The notes under the pieces are model-generated. The model was not told the DNA's origin, did not search any database, and was given only the letters and a program-made list of their open reading frames with translations. From the NCBI GenBank assembly GCA_025403435.1, contig CM046343.1, forward strand, positions 26,628,742-26,692,741: 64,000 nucleotides of DNA, in the 5' to 3' direction. Source of the DNA: Artocarpus heterophyllus (taxonomy: Eukaryota > Streptophyta > Magnoliopsida > Rosales > Moraceae). The translations under genes and the position numbers were made by a program. This document shows positions 37,721 to 49,199 of this stretch, piece by piece (position 1 is the first letter of the stretch; each line of letters starts with the position of its first letter).

Positions 37721-39700
37721 AGGTATTTCGTTTTACCACCTTGTACTTCTCATTATTGCGTAATGCCTCTGGGATCAATGATTATTGTTTCTTCTCTCTC
37801 GGTGGCCAACTGGTAATTGCCAAGAACCTTCTTGTATTCATTTGTAAAGAGTTAACGAATAAATAAATGAAGTTCAAAAGCCTAACAAAACAAAATAAGA
37901 CTCAGAGACGTAAGCTAACAGAGGGTGAGCAAAATAACATCAATAGCGTGGAATTTTTTTTTATAACTTCGTGATTTGATTTGGGATCTGATCAACACTT
38001 TTCGTTTTGGGCCCGTTTGGTTCGAGTATTTGAGTAAAATATTTGAATGAAGATTTAAATTTTTGTGAGAGAAAATACTATAGCAAAATGATTCAAACCT
38101 TGATTTAAATATTCAAACAAACATACTCTTTGTAGTTTGAAAATTTTTAAAAACTGCAATTAATTATACCACACGGCAAATTTTTAATGTGATTGCTAAA
38201 ATATATGTAAACTAGCAAAATTTCTTTATGACTGCTCAGCAGTGGTACGTGTGAATTTTATTGGCTAGAATTATATCTAGGCTAGGTTATAAGTGCCTCA
38301 GATGGATATGTTCGATTCTGGTTGATTGACTTTGTCTACCAACAATTGTGAAATCTTTTGAGCTAAAGAGCTCTACGTTTGGAGTCGATTGGGTTTTCTC
38401 TTATGGGTATCGGCGCCGCTTTTTTTCCCTATGCTTCATTGATATATTGACGAGTCTAGTCTATGTCTGGGATCTTTTATGCCTAAAAGGTAGTCATTTT
38501 GAGTCCTCGTTTATATTATTGCTTAGTTGAATGAAGATTTGATTCCTCAAAAAAATTGTCAAAAGTCTTAAGATCTGTGCTACAATGATGCATGATTTTG
38601 TGTGGTTTGTTATGATTATGTACTTTTTCTTATGAATAAAAAAAATCCTCTAACCACACTTGTGATTTTAAGAAAGATTTTAAAGAACAATTGTCCATAC
38701 TACACCGCCCTTCCTCACCCTTGCATGAAATATTTGTTCATCCGCCAAAGGAGACGGTGAATGAAGGCACGTGCCTTTACTCAATGTTGAAATTTAATTT
38801 TTTTATTTAAAATTTTTTAAAAATTTTAAAATATATTTTTATTTTGTAAAAATATATATAATTGTATTCCTATTAAATCATTAAAAATCACTGTTTGTGT
38901 TTTCATTTTATAAGAAAAATTATAACAATATCTTTACTTAATAATAAAAATATATACTATTAATTTTTTCTTAATGAACTGTCTCTATTTTTTTATGGTG
39001 CTGGCGCTCATTGAACAAAAGTTTTGGCTTTGCTATTATATTTGTTGTTTGTTCCCATCTTGTAGGGATTAAAAAATAGAGACCAGATACGATATAACAT
39101 TAGACAAAAGCAGACCATAATAATAACGCGCTTATTTTGGGAAATTCGCTTGCTACGAGTCAAGGTTGGAATTTTCAAAGGTAAGATCATATCATATACA
39201 ATTAAGAAAACTAAACACTTGAAACAAGGCAGGTAGAGAAAAGGGATAAAAGGAGATGGGATTGGTTAACAAAGTTAGAGTGATCCAATGAACCTTGCTA
39301 CTTTACATGGTATTATATTATTAAATGCTGCTTTTAATAATTGGCATGGTTTATTAAGAAAAGGAAACAGTAAAATATTGTAAATCTACGGTAGTAAAGG
39401 CAAAGGTACAAGTAAGAAAAGAATCTTGCATTTGCTTTTTAATTTACCATATAGGTTTAAGCTCTACGCTTTGAAATGAAGTCAGGTATGAAATTACCAG
39501 AAGATTATATATGCCTTCAACCACTAAGCATCTTATAAGTTATATCTAACATTACTCTTACTCCTCAATTAACCATATAATAAGAATTTCTCTAATAAAA
39601 CACTTACTGGTGAGTTCTTAATATATAAACATATAAGAATACAATAATAGATTAATTTGTGAAAACACTATTCTTTGCCAGTTAAAAAGCTATCAATTTT
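37721..39700. other. AT-rich intergenic DNA
   Basis: No gene is recognised. GGGCCCGTTTGGTTCG at 38009-38024 resembles the end of short plant hAT-like elements, but I find no matching inverted end nearby. Confidence 0.5.
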
Positions 39701-40260
39701 TTTTTTCTTCACACCAACTAAAATTTTCTACCGACCACAATGTTTGGCGTAGCAAGGATGTCCTGTATAGCAATACCAGTGAGCTTTTATTGTAAAAGTG
39801 CAATTTTTCACTTCTTTGATTGACAGACGGGCTTCAAGTGAAATTAGCAAAACAAAAGGGTCTTGTATAGCAATACAAATACTTTACGGGGGACCAAAAA
39901 GGTTGCTAAACATGATTGGGGGGGCCTGCGGTCAGGTTTATAGTAAATTAATTAAAACGTCGCTGTCAGAGAAGTTCTGGGCCGTCAGATGTTGGGATAA
40001 GGTGGGCTATACGCGTCAAACGAGGGGTGCGTGGTTGCGTCAACACCACGACGTCAGCCGTGGGGTGAGTGGCTGCCGAGGGGCCAGTCGGCATGTGGGG
40101 CCCACTGATTGGATTGCCACGTGGCAGAATATGATAAGGTCAGTGTGTCGACGCGGCTGATTCAGATCAGGTGTGCAGACGGCCATACAAAATGGATACT
40201 CTCCTGAGTTCATACTCCTCCACGTTTCCCATCTCATGGATCGGATATTGTTTTTTTAAA
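39701..40260. other. GC-rich island with a G-box
   Basis: Between about 39895 and 40230 base composition switches from AT-rich to GC-rich, with several CpG and ACG motifs and a palindromic G-box context TGCCACGTGGCA near 40116-40127. A partial direct repeat, TCCTGTATAGCAATACCAGT / TCTTGTATAGCAATACAAAT, precedes it. No protein is recognised in either strand. It could be a displaced promoter or a gene-capture fragment. Confidence 0.4.
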
Positions 40261-41340
40261 GAAATGAAAATGACAAAAAAAAAAGAGCTTTTTTTGCTGA
40301 AAAAAAAAAAAGGAGAGCTCTATGGTGCATAAAGTATTTATGAGAATAATTGAAACCATCGGTTTATGTTTAAAAATTATAACAAATGATAACTTAATAT
40401 CGTAATCATTAATTTAAACTACTCTTTTAAATGCCTTAATAAAATAAACTTTATTTACTAGTAGAGGGTGGTCTAATAGTTAAGTGCACCCCTCGATTTG
40501 AATGAACGGTAAAATATGATGAAACAACAAATTAAAATAAAACCTATTATACATAATTTTCTACTCAATTACAATATGATGAAACAACAAATTAAAATAA
40601 TACCTATTTATATAATTTTCTACTCAATTACAATATTTATTTTTTTCACACAATTACAACATATATATATATATATACATATGTATTGGTTTGAAGATCT
40701 AAATGGGTTTATGAATTTGGGTTGTTGATCGTAATCACCGTCGCTGACTACCACATACGGCCGCCGCCTCAGACAACACTACCTCATATAAAATTTATAA
40801 AAAAAAATACAACAAAAATTATTACGTGGTACTAGCCGCTTTAGCAACATACAAGATTGAAGCCACAGCGCAACACAAAATCAGCTTCCTTCTTTGAACC
40901 AAAAAGGAAGCAATCAAAAGGAATGCACTATTTTGCATTTCTAATGTTGGTCATTAAACAACCTCGTTATACAAGACAATCCAACAAAAACACGGTGAAG
41001 AGATCTAATATTCACCATTTCTAACATTGGTATTATTGGAAGAACCTTGACGATCATGACCCAGACCCATATTCAAAGTGCACACGAAAACTATCCAGAT
41101 GACAAAAACAAAGAAAAAATATGTTCAAACTGAATAATTTCATTATAGCAACATAATCGAGATCACGAAATCCAAGTAAAGGATTTCTAACTTCACATTA
41201 ATTGATAAAAAAGGACAAGCAAAAATAAATTTAGAATCGAGCACAAATAACCCAAAAGGAGAGTATGTTGCCGCCAGCTCTCTCATTGGTCAAGCCAGCC
41301 CCTCCTCTTAACCACAACACAGACCCTTCCGTCACACCCT
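40261..41340. other. Intergenic DNA
   Basis: A direct duplication of about 55 bases starts at TATGATGAAACAACAAATTA (about 40516 and 40576). An AT microsatellite lies near 40660-40680. Nothing else is recognised. Confidence 0.5.
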
Positions 41341-41439
41341 TCCCCCTTCCTCCGTCCACCTCTTTTTGTGCTTGTTTTCCTCTATTTTATTAAAGCACGC
41401 CAGACACCCTAGGTATGAGGGACCTTCGCAATGACATCG

Positions 41440-41650
41440 TCGCCACAAACACCCTGAGGCCGCAGACGTCGATTGGTCCCTGATCGGCGACTTTGAGGAA
41501 GATGTCAAGGCGGAGAACGAAGAAGAGGGCAAGCAAGCGGCTGCTCGGGGTGAAGCTGGACTGGGCGACGACGGGGAGGAGTAGGAGAGCTGGGCTGTGG
41601 TGGACCTCGAAGATGAGGAGATCGACAACCATGCACAACCGGATAATTAA
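41440..41650 (+). pseudogene. Acidic protein fragment of unknown origin
   Basis: One + frame reads as a highly acidic stretch (SLIGDFEEDVKAENEEEGK, then a TAG stop, then SWAVVDLEDEEIDN). There is no start codon in frame and the composition is GC-rich against its AT-rich surroundings. It looks like a piece of a coding exon, perhaps captured by a transposon. I do not recognise the family. Confidence 0.3.
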
Positions 41651-42399
41651 AACCCTTCGTCTTGTAAATTTGTTCAGGCCTGGGAGATGCTCGGTTATTG
41701 TACCTTTCCCTCTATGAATTACAATAATTTTTTTTCAAGTATTGAGTTGTTCGGACTAGTGGTCTTTTCGTTTTTTTTTTAGTATCATTTTTGCATGCAT
41801 TTTTTCCTGAGCAACTGGTAGCACTCGGAGTTTTTTTTTTAGTTGCCATGCTCGCAAAATCAAATCATTAGTCCCCAGTAAGGCCCCCCCCAGGCTTGGG
41901 CAAAGAAGGTTTTGTCCAAGACTAGCTGTAGTCGGGTTATGCCTATTCGAATGGGCGTTTCTCGAATTTTACGTGCAGTCCCGACCAGCCCCTTGGCATT
42001 TGCGTCAGGCATCATATGGTCGAGCACACTCTATACAATACTATTTTCGAGTTACGAGTAGCTTGTTCTTGTTCGGAAGTAATGTTCATCCACCAACCAA
42101 TAGCGCCCCCCCCCCCCCCCAATCGAGCAAGCACGGGCAATTCGCCATTTGGAGGAGGTAGATCCTCTTTTTTTTTTATCATGGTTAATGGTCGACTTAT
42201 ATGCCAACCTGTCCTTCCCATTTGCTTTGAGTTGGGCATTTGGCATTAGTGCCTGGCAATTTCAGCCTTTCTAAAAAAAGATCGTTTTCATTAACGTGTA
42301 TTTTTACAACTATTCAAGAGTTTTACAAAGGTTGTAAGTGTGTTAAGACCAGAGGTCAAAAAAGGTGTCCGGTTCCCATAATTAACAATAAAAGCGCTT

Positions 42400-43640
42400 C
42401 AGGTGCTCGGCGTTCCATGGATGAGCAAGTATGTTTCCTTTATTATCGGCTATCTTATTTGTCCTTAATCGGATGATGCTGACCATCTTAAGTGGTCCAT
42501 CCCATTTCAGCCCAAAAGATCTGAGGCCTAGCTGGGGGATGAATTTTCTTCAAGATTAAGTCTCCAACCTTGAAGGTTCTTGGTCGAACTTTCTTATTGT
42601 AACAAAAGGCTACGACCTAGTCTTGAGTGGCTGTTTGGACATAGGCCATGTTCCTTTTCGCCTCTACTAGGTCAACGCTCACCATCATCAACTTGGCGTT
42701 CTCCTACTCGCTATAGCATTCCATACGATAGCTCGGTAAACCAACCTCTGTTGGGATAACTACTCAACACCATAGACGAGGGAGAAAGGTGTTTCTTCAG
42801 TTGCTATTCTTGCAGTCGTTCGGTAGGTCCAGAGAACCTTTAGCAACTTGTCAATCCAAGCACCTTTAAGACGCTTCAACTTCTTTTTCAGGTTATCCTT
42901 GATGGTTTTATTGATAGCCTCAACTTGTCCGTTGCTTTAGGAGTACCCGGGCGAGGAGTAGACTTTCTTGATGCTGAACTGATCACACATGCTCCTTAGA
43001 TCGACGTCTTTGAATTGCTTGGCATTATCAATCGCGATGGTGTGAAGGATGCCATACTGGCAGATTATGTTCTTTTGGATGAAGTTGGTGCATTTAGAAT
43101 CTGTAATCTCTGTGTAGGGTTCTACATCTACCTACTTCATGAGGTAATCTATAGGCATAATGCAAAACCTGAACTATGATCGGGCAACAAGAAGAGGTTT
43201 AATAAGGTCGATGGCTCATTTGGCAAAGGCCTAAGTGCACATAATGGAAGTGAGCGGCTCAGGATGGTGGTTGAGTGCTCGGGCATATTATTGGCATTTG
43301 AGGCACCTCCATGCATGTTCTTTGCAGTTGTGGTCCATGGTCAGCCAAAATATCCTTGGCGGAGGCATTTGAGGGAGAAAGATCGCCCCCCAGTGTGGTT
43401 GTTGCACAAGCCACTGTGGATTTCTTTCATAAGATATTTGGCTTCTGCTGGCCCCACACAACTTTGGTATGGTGGTGAGTAACCCTATCGGTAAAGTCTT
43501 CCTCCAATCATCATGTATCGGCAAAACTATTGCAAATCTGCCAGGCCTCCTCTTAGTCCCCAAGCAATTCAGTTGTCATCGGGTACCAAATGATCGAGTC
43601 CATCTACAAATCAGCTCATGTGGTGACTTCGGTTACTGAC
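42400..43640 (-). pseudogene. Gypsy integrase remnant
   Basis: The minus strand shows the zinc-binding region (around 43288-43560) and then the catalytic core: AIDNAKQF near 43025-43045, [20 protein letters not shown] near 42915-42960, [19 protein letters not shown] near 42780-42840, and the C-terminal FKVGDLILKK near 42535-42570. The TAA between GYS and SNGQ stands where the family has CAA (Gln), a C-to-T change. Confidence 0.75.
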
Positions 43641-43915
43641 ACAGGTCTTGTAATGCTCAGCTCAGTCAACCTTTCAATTGGGACTGATACTAGCTTAGGA
43701 TCCTCTAGTTCGAAAGCCAGCCTAGCAAGCGCGGTAGCCTCTCTATTCTTTGATCGAAGGATCTAGACAATTATAAAACTTTTGAACTGGTCAAGCAATG
43801 ATTTGGCCTTCTTCATGTATTTCACTGTCATCTCTCCTTGGGTCTAAAACATATAAGTTACTTGTTGAACCACAAGCATGTAATCGCTATGGATGCTAAT
43901 ATGGTTGATTTTGAG

Positions 43916-44270
43916 CTATCGTGCGATTCCTAGGCCGACAATCAATGCTTCATACTTGGCTTCATTGTTGGAAGCATTAAACTTGAAACATAGAGCATAA
44001 CAGGTCCTATAGCCATCCAAGCCAACAAGGATAAGGTTGGCCTCGGACCCATTCATGCTCAAAGATCTATCCACATATAGCTTCCATGTGGAGTGGTCAA
44101 ATTCTCCTGTGTTGTTGCTTGCTTGGTGGGGACCTTCCATTGGTGCCTCATCGACCAATGTCACTTGGTTAGGCTTGGTGAACGTTGCGATCAAATCCAC
44201 AAGGGCCTTCGCCTTTATAGTCGTCCAAGGAACGAACTGGATCTCAACTCCCCTAGCTTGACCGACCACT
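43916..44270 (-). pseudogene. Gypsy RNase H remnant
   Basis: The frame contains WKLYVDRSLSMNGSEANLIL and FNASNNEAKYEALIVGL, the signature of the Tat-type RNase H. The usual NNEAEYEAL carries Lys in place of the second Glu (AAG at 43955-43957, minus strand), which likely removes an active-site carboxylate. Another usual Gly (YVDGS) is Arg here. Confidence 0.75.
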
Positions 44271-44405
44271 TCACGGTCTGACTAGAAATTTCTAGGTTTT
44301 AGAGGACCTGGTGCAAAAGGTGTTTGGTTGGTACTCGAATAGGATGTCCCTAAACATAGGGTTGTAGCTTCAGAGTAGATACAATCACGGCAAGTACCAG
44401 CTTCC

Positions 44406-45680
44406 CTAGTAGGGGTACCTTTCTTCCGCACCTTGGAAAGCTTTGCTAGTGCAATAGATTGATTTGAATTTTGTCCTCTTCTTGGACCAAGACCGAATTG
44501 ATTGCCTTCTCAGATATCGCCAAATAGACATAGAGCATTTTACCTGATAGGGGTTTAGATAGGAGCGGAAGCATCGCGGATATCTTTTAAGGTTCTGGAA
44601 GGCTTCCTTGCATTTTCTACTCCACTCAAACTGCCCTTGAGTGTTTGAAAAAAAGGGTGGCACTTATCGGTAGACCAGGAAACAAATCGTGAAAGCGCGG
44701 CAGCCATTTCGGTAAGTTTTGGCTTCTTTAACTGTCCAGGGGAATGCATATCTATTACAGGTTGGGCCTTGGCAGGGTTGACCTTAATCCCTTGGTGATT
44801 AACCATGATTCCAATAAAATTTATGGATTTTACTCTAAACTCGTACTTGGTTAGATTGAGCTTCATCTTATATTCTCAGAGCACATTGAAGCAGTCTTGG
44901 AGGTCCGCGATTTGGTCTCCTACTCAGGTAGATTTTACAAGCATATCATCGATGTATACCTCCATTGTCTTATCGACCTGTCGGGCAAACATCTTGTTGA
45001 CCAAAAGTTGATAGGTGGCCCCCGACATTCCTTAATCTGAACGGCATAACAACATAATAGAATAGACCTTGGTTGGTGACAAAAGCAGTCTTAACATAGT
45101 CCTTCTCAACCCTTCGGATCGAATTGTATTTCGAATACGCATCCTTGAAACTTAATAATTCATGGTCGGCCATCGCCTCAACTAGCTGATCTATCTGATG
45201 TAGGGGAAAGTAGTCCATTAAGCAGGCTTTGTTTAGGTCGTGAAGTCAATACAGACCCGTCGCTTCCCTATTGGCCTTCTTGACTAGGACCACATTTGCA
45301 GAACATTCAGAATAGGTGACTTAATGACTGAAGCCAGCCTTGAGCAGTTTCTGCACCTTCTAATTGATGGCTGCGTATCGTTCTGGATTGAAGGCTTTCC
45401 TTTTTTGGATGACTAGTTTGTGTCTAGGATTGACATTCAAGCAATAATAGATGATACTTAGATAAATCCTAGGTAGGTCCTCGTGACACAAGAGGAACAC
45501 ATCTTGATATTCTGTTAGGAATTTTTTCAGGTCTGCTAGGATCTCAGGCTTTAGTCGAGAACCAATCATCACTATTTGGTCAGACTGTTTGGGGTCCAAT
45601 CTATATAGGATAAGGTCTTCCACTAGTAAAGCTCTGACCTCCTCCTTGAGAAGCCATGGGTCTAGGTTGGCTAACATTTT
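44406..45680 (-). pseudogene. Gypsy reverse transcriptase remnant
   Basis: Several overlapping minus frames cover the reverse transcriptase: LVIQKRKAFNPERYAAI and the fingers region near 45360-45460, HELLSFKDAYSKYNSI and VVMPFRLRN near 45040-45170, and an intact catalytic EVYIDDMLVKS with YIDD at 44945-44956. The thumb, YEFRVKSINFIGIMVNHQGI, is near 44785-44845. Frameshifts between the frames show it is dead. Confidence 0.8.
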
Positions 45681-45889
45681 TATCCCTGGCTCGACAGGGA
45701 ACTCAATCTCATCTACTTTATAGATTGCTGAAATGTTAGTCTATTAGGCCGTCATCTCCTTTACGGCCTTGACATAACATTCCCTTGAGTTTGTTTGTCT
45801 TGACCTGACGACATCGATCTTGTCATTGGTTAGGAATTTCATCGCCAGGTGGTACGTAGATACCACAACTTTCAAGGCGTTAAAGGTTA

Positions 45890-46170
45890 GTTTGCCTATG
45901 ATAAGGTTGTGTTGAGATAGTTTGTCCACCACCAAGAACTCGACCAAGGGTGTGGTCCAGGCATGATCTTCTCCAAAAGTGCTAGATAGACAGATTTTTC
46001 TATTTGCTTGGATGTACTCACTTGATAAGCCGTACAAGGGGTCCAAACTAGGACTAGTACTACGTTACTAATCCTCAACTTATCATATTCTTGTTTGAAC
46101 AGGATGTCAGCCGAACTCTTGTTGTCGATCAAAAACCACTGGACTGTATTGTTCGTAATTTAAGGCTTGC
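45890..46170 (-). pseudogene. Gypsy aspartic protease remnant
   Basis: The minus strand reads WFLIDNKSSADILFKQEYDKL at about 46080-46142. Family members have D-x-G-S-S-A-D; Lys replaces the Gly here, which should disable the protease. Confidence 0.65.
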
Positions 46171-46239
46171 AGACCAGGGCATCATTTGGAGGGTGGATCA
46201 GCCTGTCTGCCTTTTTTTTCTGTGAAGGTAATAACTATG

Positions 46240-47216
46240 TCCTCTTACTAGCACATCTTGTTAATATGCTCTGATATGGTCATATAGTCTCCTCTCTCAA
46301 CTAGTCGAGCCTCCCGAGTATACATTTGATGGCTACTTGCGGTATCACCAATGACTGGCCCTTCGAAAACAGTATGTACGATGTTCAGCGAGTCCTAGTT
46401 ATTCATATCGTCTTGACCTGATCCCCTCAGTTGGTCCTTTTAAGGGGCCTAATTGTTCCTCCTCCCATTATTGTCGAGGGCCAAAACTCTCTCCATAAAC
46501 TCCTAAAGATGCCCGTTGCACATAAGTTCTCAATTTGGTTCTTTAGCTGAATGCATTCTCAGGTGGTATGGCCTACATCTTTATGAAAGTTGCAATACTT
46601 TTTTTGGTCTCTTTTGGCTTGGTTTTCCTTTAATAGAGGCGGGTCGGTCAACAGGTTCCAGTGGCCTACTTGGTTCAGGACTTCATTGATAGTGGCGACC
46701 AATGGCGTATGACTTTGGAATTTCACGGTAGGGACCTTTGGCTTGTTGACTTTCTACTTCTTCTTCTAGTCAGATTCCTCTTGATCAGGCAAATCCTTGG
46801 TCCTTTTTTCCTTTTAGCTTCCCTCTCATTCTCGACGACTCCTCATATAGTTCATGGCATCAGCCTGGTTCTAGGCGTAAGCGAGTATCTAAGAAAACAT
46901 GCTCGGCTATTCTAGAGAAAGCGCCTAAAGCAGGTTCTTGTCTTTAAGGTCAACAGTAAAGGCATGCTTGAGGGTCCCATCTTCTAAGTTTTTGACCTTT
47001 AATGCTGTTGGGGTAAATTGGTTAATGTAACCTCAGACATCATCATTACCCTGCTTTACAACGTATAGGTGTGTGACCTCTTTCTTTCTCATTTTAGAGG
47101 TGGAAATGCAAGTGAAAACTATTTGGAGAGCTGTGACAAAGAACCTGTAGTTCCTGGTTCGAGGCGCCTATAATATTGCTGGGCCAGATAAGTCAGGTTC
47201 AGGGAAAAAGCCTTGC
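46240..47216 (-). pseudogene. Gypsy gag remnant, C-terminal part
   Basis: Recognisable pieces are KAFSLNLTYLAQQYYRRLEP at about 47150-47216 and a zinc-knuckle-like YCNFHKDVGHTT-stop-EC near 46545-46590. The start of this piece is cut by the CACTA element; the preceding residues NDAAIC read across the element into 49181-49200. Confidence 0.7.
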
Positions 47217-47219
47217 ATA

Positions 47220-49177
47220 CACTAGTAGAAATTGTAGATTACACGATGGTTTAAAACCGTCGTGGTATGTTTTCATGACGGTTTAAAAACTGTCGTGTAA
47301 TCGTCCATCGTAGTACTAACGAGACTTTTTACGACGGTTTTTTATCGTCGTGGATTTTTTATTTTGGTGGGGTTATGGGATCTTAAGACGAGGCTACCAC
47401 AACGGTTTTCACTAAAAACCGTCGTGAAATGCTAAGCTTACACAACGATTTTTAGGAAAACAGTCACATAAGCTATGCCTTAAACGACGGTTTGTATAAA
47501 AACCGTCATGTAAGCTCTTGTTTCACGACGTTTTCACTAAAAACCATTGTGAAAAAGTTGGTCTGAAGATAAAAAAAAATAACCAGAATTTCTGGTTTCC
47601 TACGAGATGAATGGTCGCGTGTTTTCACTATTAATACAATGACCTAATTTCATAATCACATAATTATATTGAACTATAAAATTTTTACAAAATCATATAT
47701 ATATATTTACATTGTAAAGTCATATACTCTTTTCATGCTTGCACAACATTTGATGGACTTTTGGTGTCTAAGTCCATGCATGCTATCATGTGTGAGGTAA
47801 AAAAAGAAAAACAAAAATAAATATAATTAACAAAAATAATGAAAATAAAATTAATTAACTAAAACACAAACACAAATATAAACACACAGTCATAGAAGCT
47901 TTTCATCAAACATGTTGTGGGTATCACAATAATACTTAGGCATCATAAACACATAAAAAGTAACCAATTCTCACACCAAAATGCTAAATGTTGTTCAAAG
48001 TTCTTTCAAACACCAAATACAAGTAACACATACCAAATGACAAATAACAAATTAATATAACTAATATTAAAACTAAAACTAAAGCTAAATAATACTAAAA
48101 TAACCAAATAATACTAAGTTTAGAACTAACAAGAATGCTAAAACTAAAAGTAATGGTTTGAAATTTACCAATGGCGGTGGAGTCGGTAGAACGGGAAAGG
48201 ACGAGTTGAACGATAGTGGAGTCGGTAGAATGTCAAGGGATGAGGATGAGCAGTGGTGAATGGCGTCAGGTTTGTTAGGTGGGTCGTGAAGAGAGTGACA
48301 GAGGAATGTCAAAGTCAGTGGAATGCCGTAGGGGGTGGGTTTGTCGGTGACTAGGTCGTGGGGGGAGGAGTTAGAGAGAGAAAGGGGTTTGAGAGTTAGT
48401 GGGCTTGAGTTAGAGAAATTTCGAATAAATAGGGAAGGCCATGTCATTGGTGTAGGATTAAATTTCGGTGGGATACTAAAAATTTTGAATATGCAAAACA
48501 TGTCACTAAAAACTGTCGTGAAAGGTCTATGTCCTTCTACAACCACTTTTATAAAAACCGTCGTGAAAGGGCTTCCATAATAGTTTTATAAAAAACTATC
48601 GTGAAAGGCCCCAAGGCTTCAGTGACGATTTTTATAAAAAATGTCATGGAAGCCCTTTCACGACGGTTTTTATAAAAACATCGTGGAATGTTCTCATGTT
48701 TGAAATTTTTTGTATGTCATCAAATTTAATCTTTCATGATGATTTTTATAAAAACCATCGTGGAATGTTTGTATGTTTGAAATTTTTAGTTTTCCGTCCA
48801 AATTTAACCTTTGTGAAAGATTAAATTTTGGCAGGCTACTAAAATTTCAAACATGCAGAACCTTCTACGACAGTTTTTGTAAAAACCATCATATTCAAAC
48901 ATCTAAACCTTCCACGATGGTTTTTATAAAAACTGTCGTGAAAGATTAAATTTTCTAAAGATTTTAAAACCTTCCACGATGGTTTTTATGAAAACCGTAG
49001 TGAAAGGTTGAATCTTACATGACGGTTTTTTAAAAAACCGTCGTGGTAGCTCCCGCTAATACCACGACGATTTTCATCTTGACGGGCGTAACTCGTCGTG
49101 TTTTTTTTCCTTATTACGACGATTTTTGAGAAACGATCGTTAAATAAAGGTCGTATAATCTTGAATTTGATGTAGTG
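47220..49177. mobile_element. Non-autonomous CACTA (En/Spm-type) transposon
   Basis: The left end is CACTAGTAGAAATTGTAGAT and the right end, read backwards, is CACTACATCAAATTCAAGAT. The 3-bp target duplication ATA is present on both sides (47217-47219 and 49178-49180). Both subterminal regions are packed with copies of the palindromic unit ACGACGGTTTTTATAAAAAC or its partner CCGTCGTG, the transposase-binding array typical of the group. The 1,958-base element has no transposase. Joining the flanks restores a gag reading, which confirms the boundaries. Confidence 0.93.
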
Positions 49178-49199
49178 ATATTGCGGCGTCATTAGCATT

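Noticed and set aside
38009..38024. GGGCCCGTTTGGTTCG, resembling a hAT-type MITE end
   Set aside because: No inverted partner or 8-bp duplication found within the next kilobase.
40466..40510. tRNA- or SINE-like A-box phrase (GGTGGTCTAATAGTTAAGTG followed by a weak B-box)
   Set aside because: No cloverleaf can be drawn and there is no poly(A) tail or target duplication.
42106..42120. Poly(C) run as a possible gypsy polypurine tract
   Set aside because: It lies far from a plausible LTR start; the G-rich site near 41885 (minus strand) fits better, though it is also uncertain.
48085..48546. 153-codon minus-strand frame inside the CACTA element, Pro/Ser/Leu-rich
   Set aside because: No domain or catalytic motif is visible, and composition suggests an open frame by chance in T/C-rich DNA; not called as a gene.
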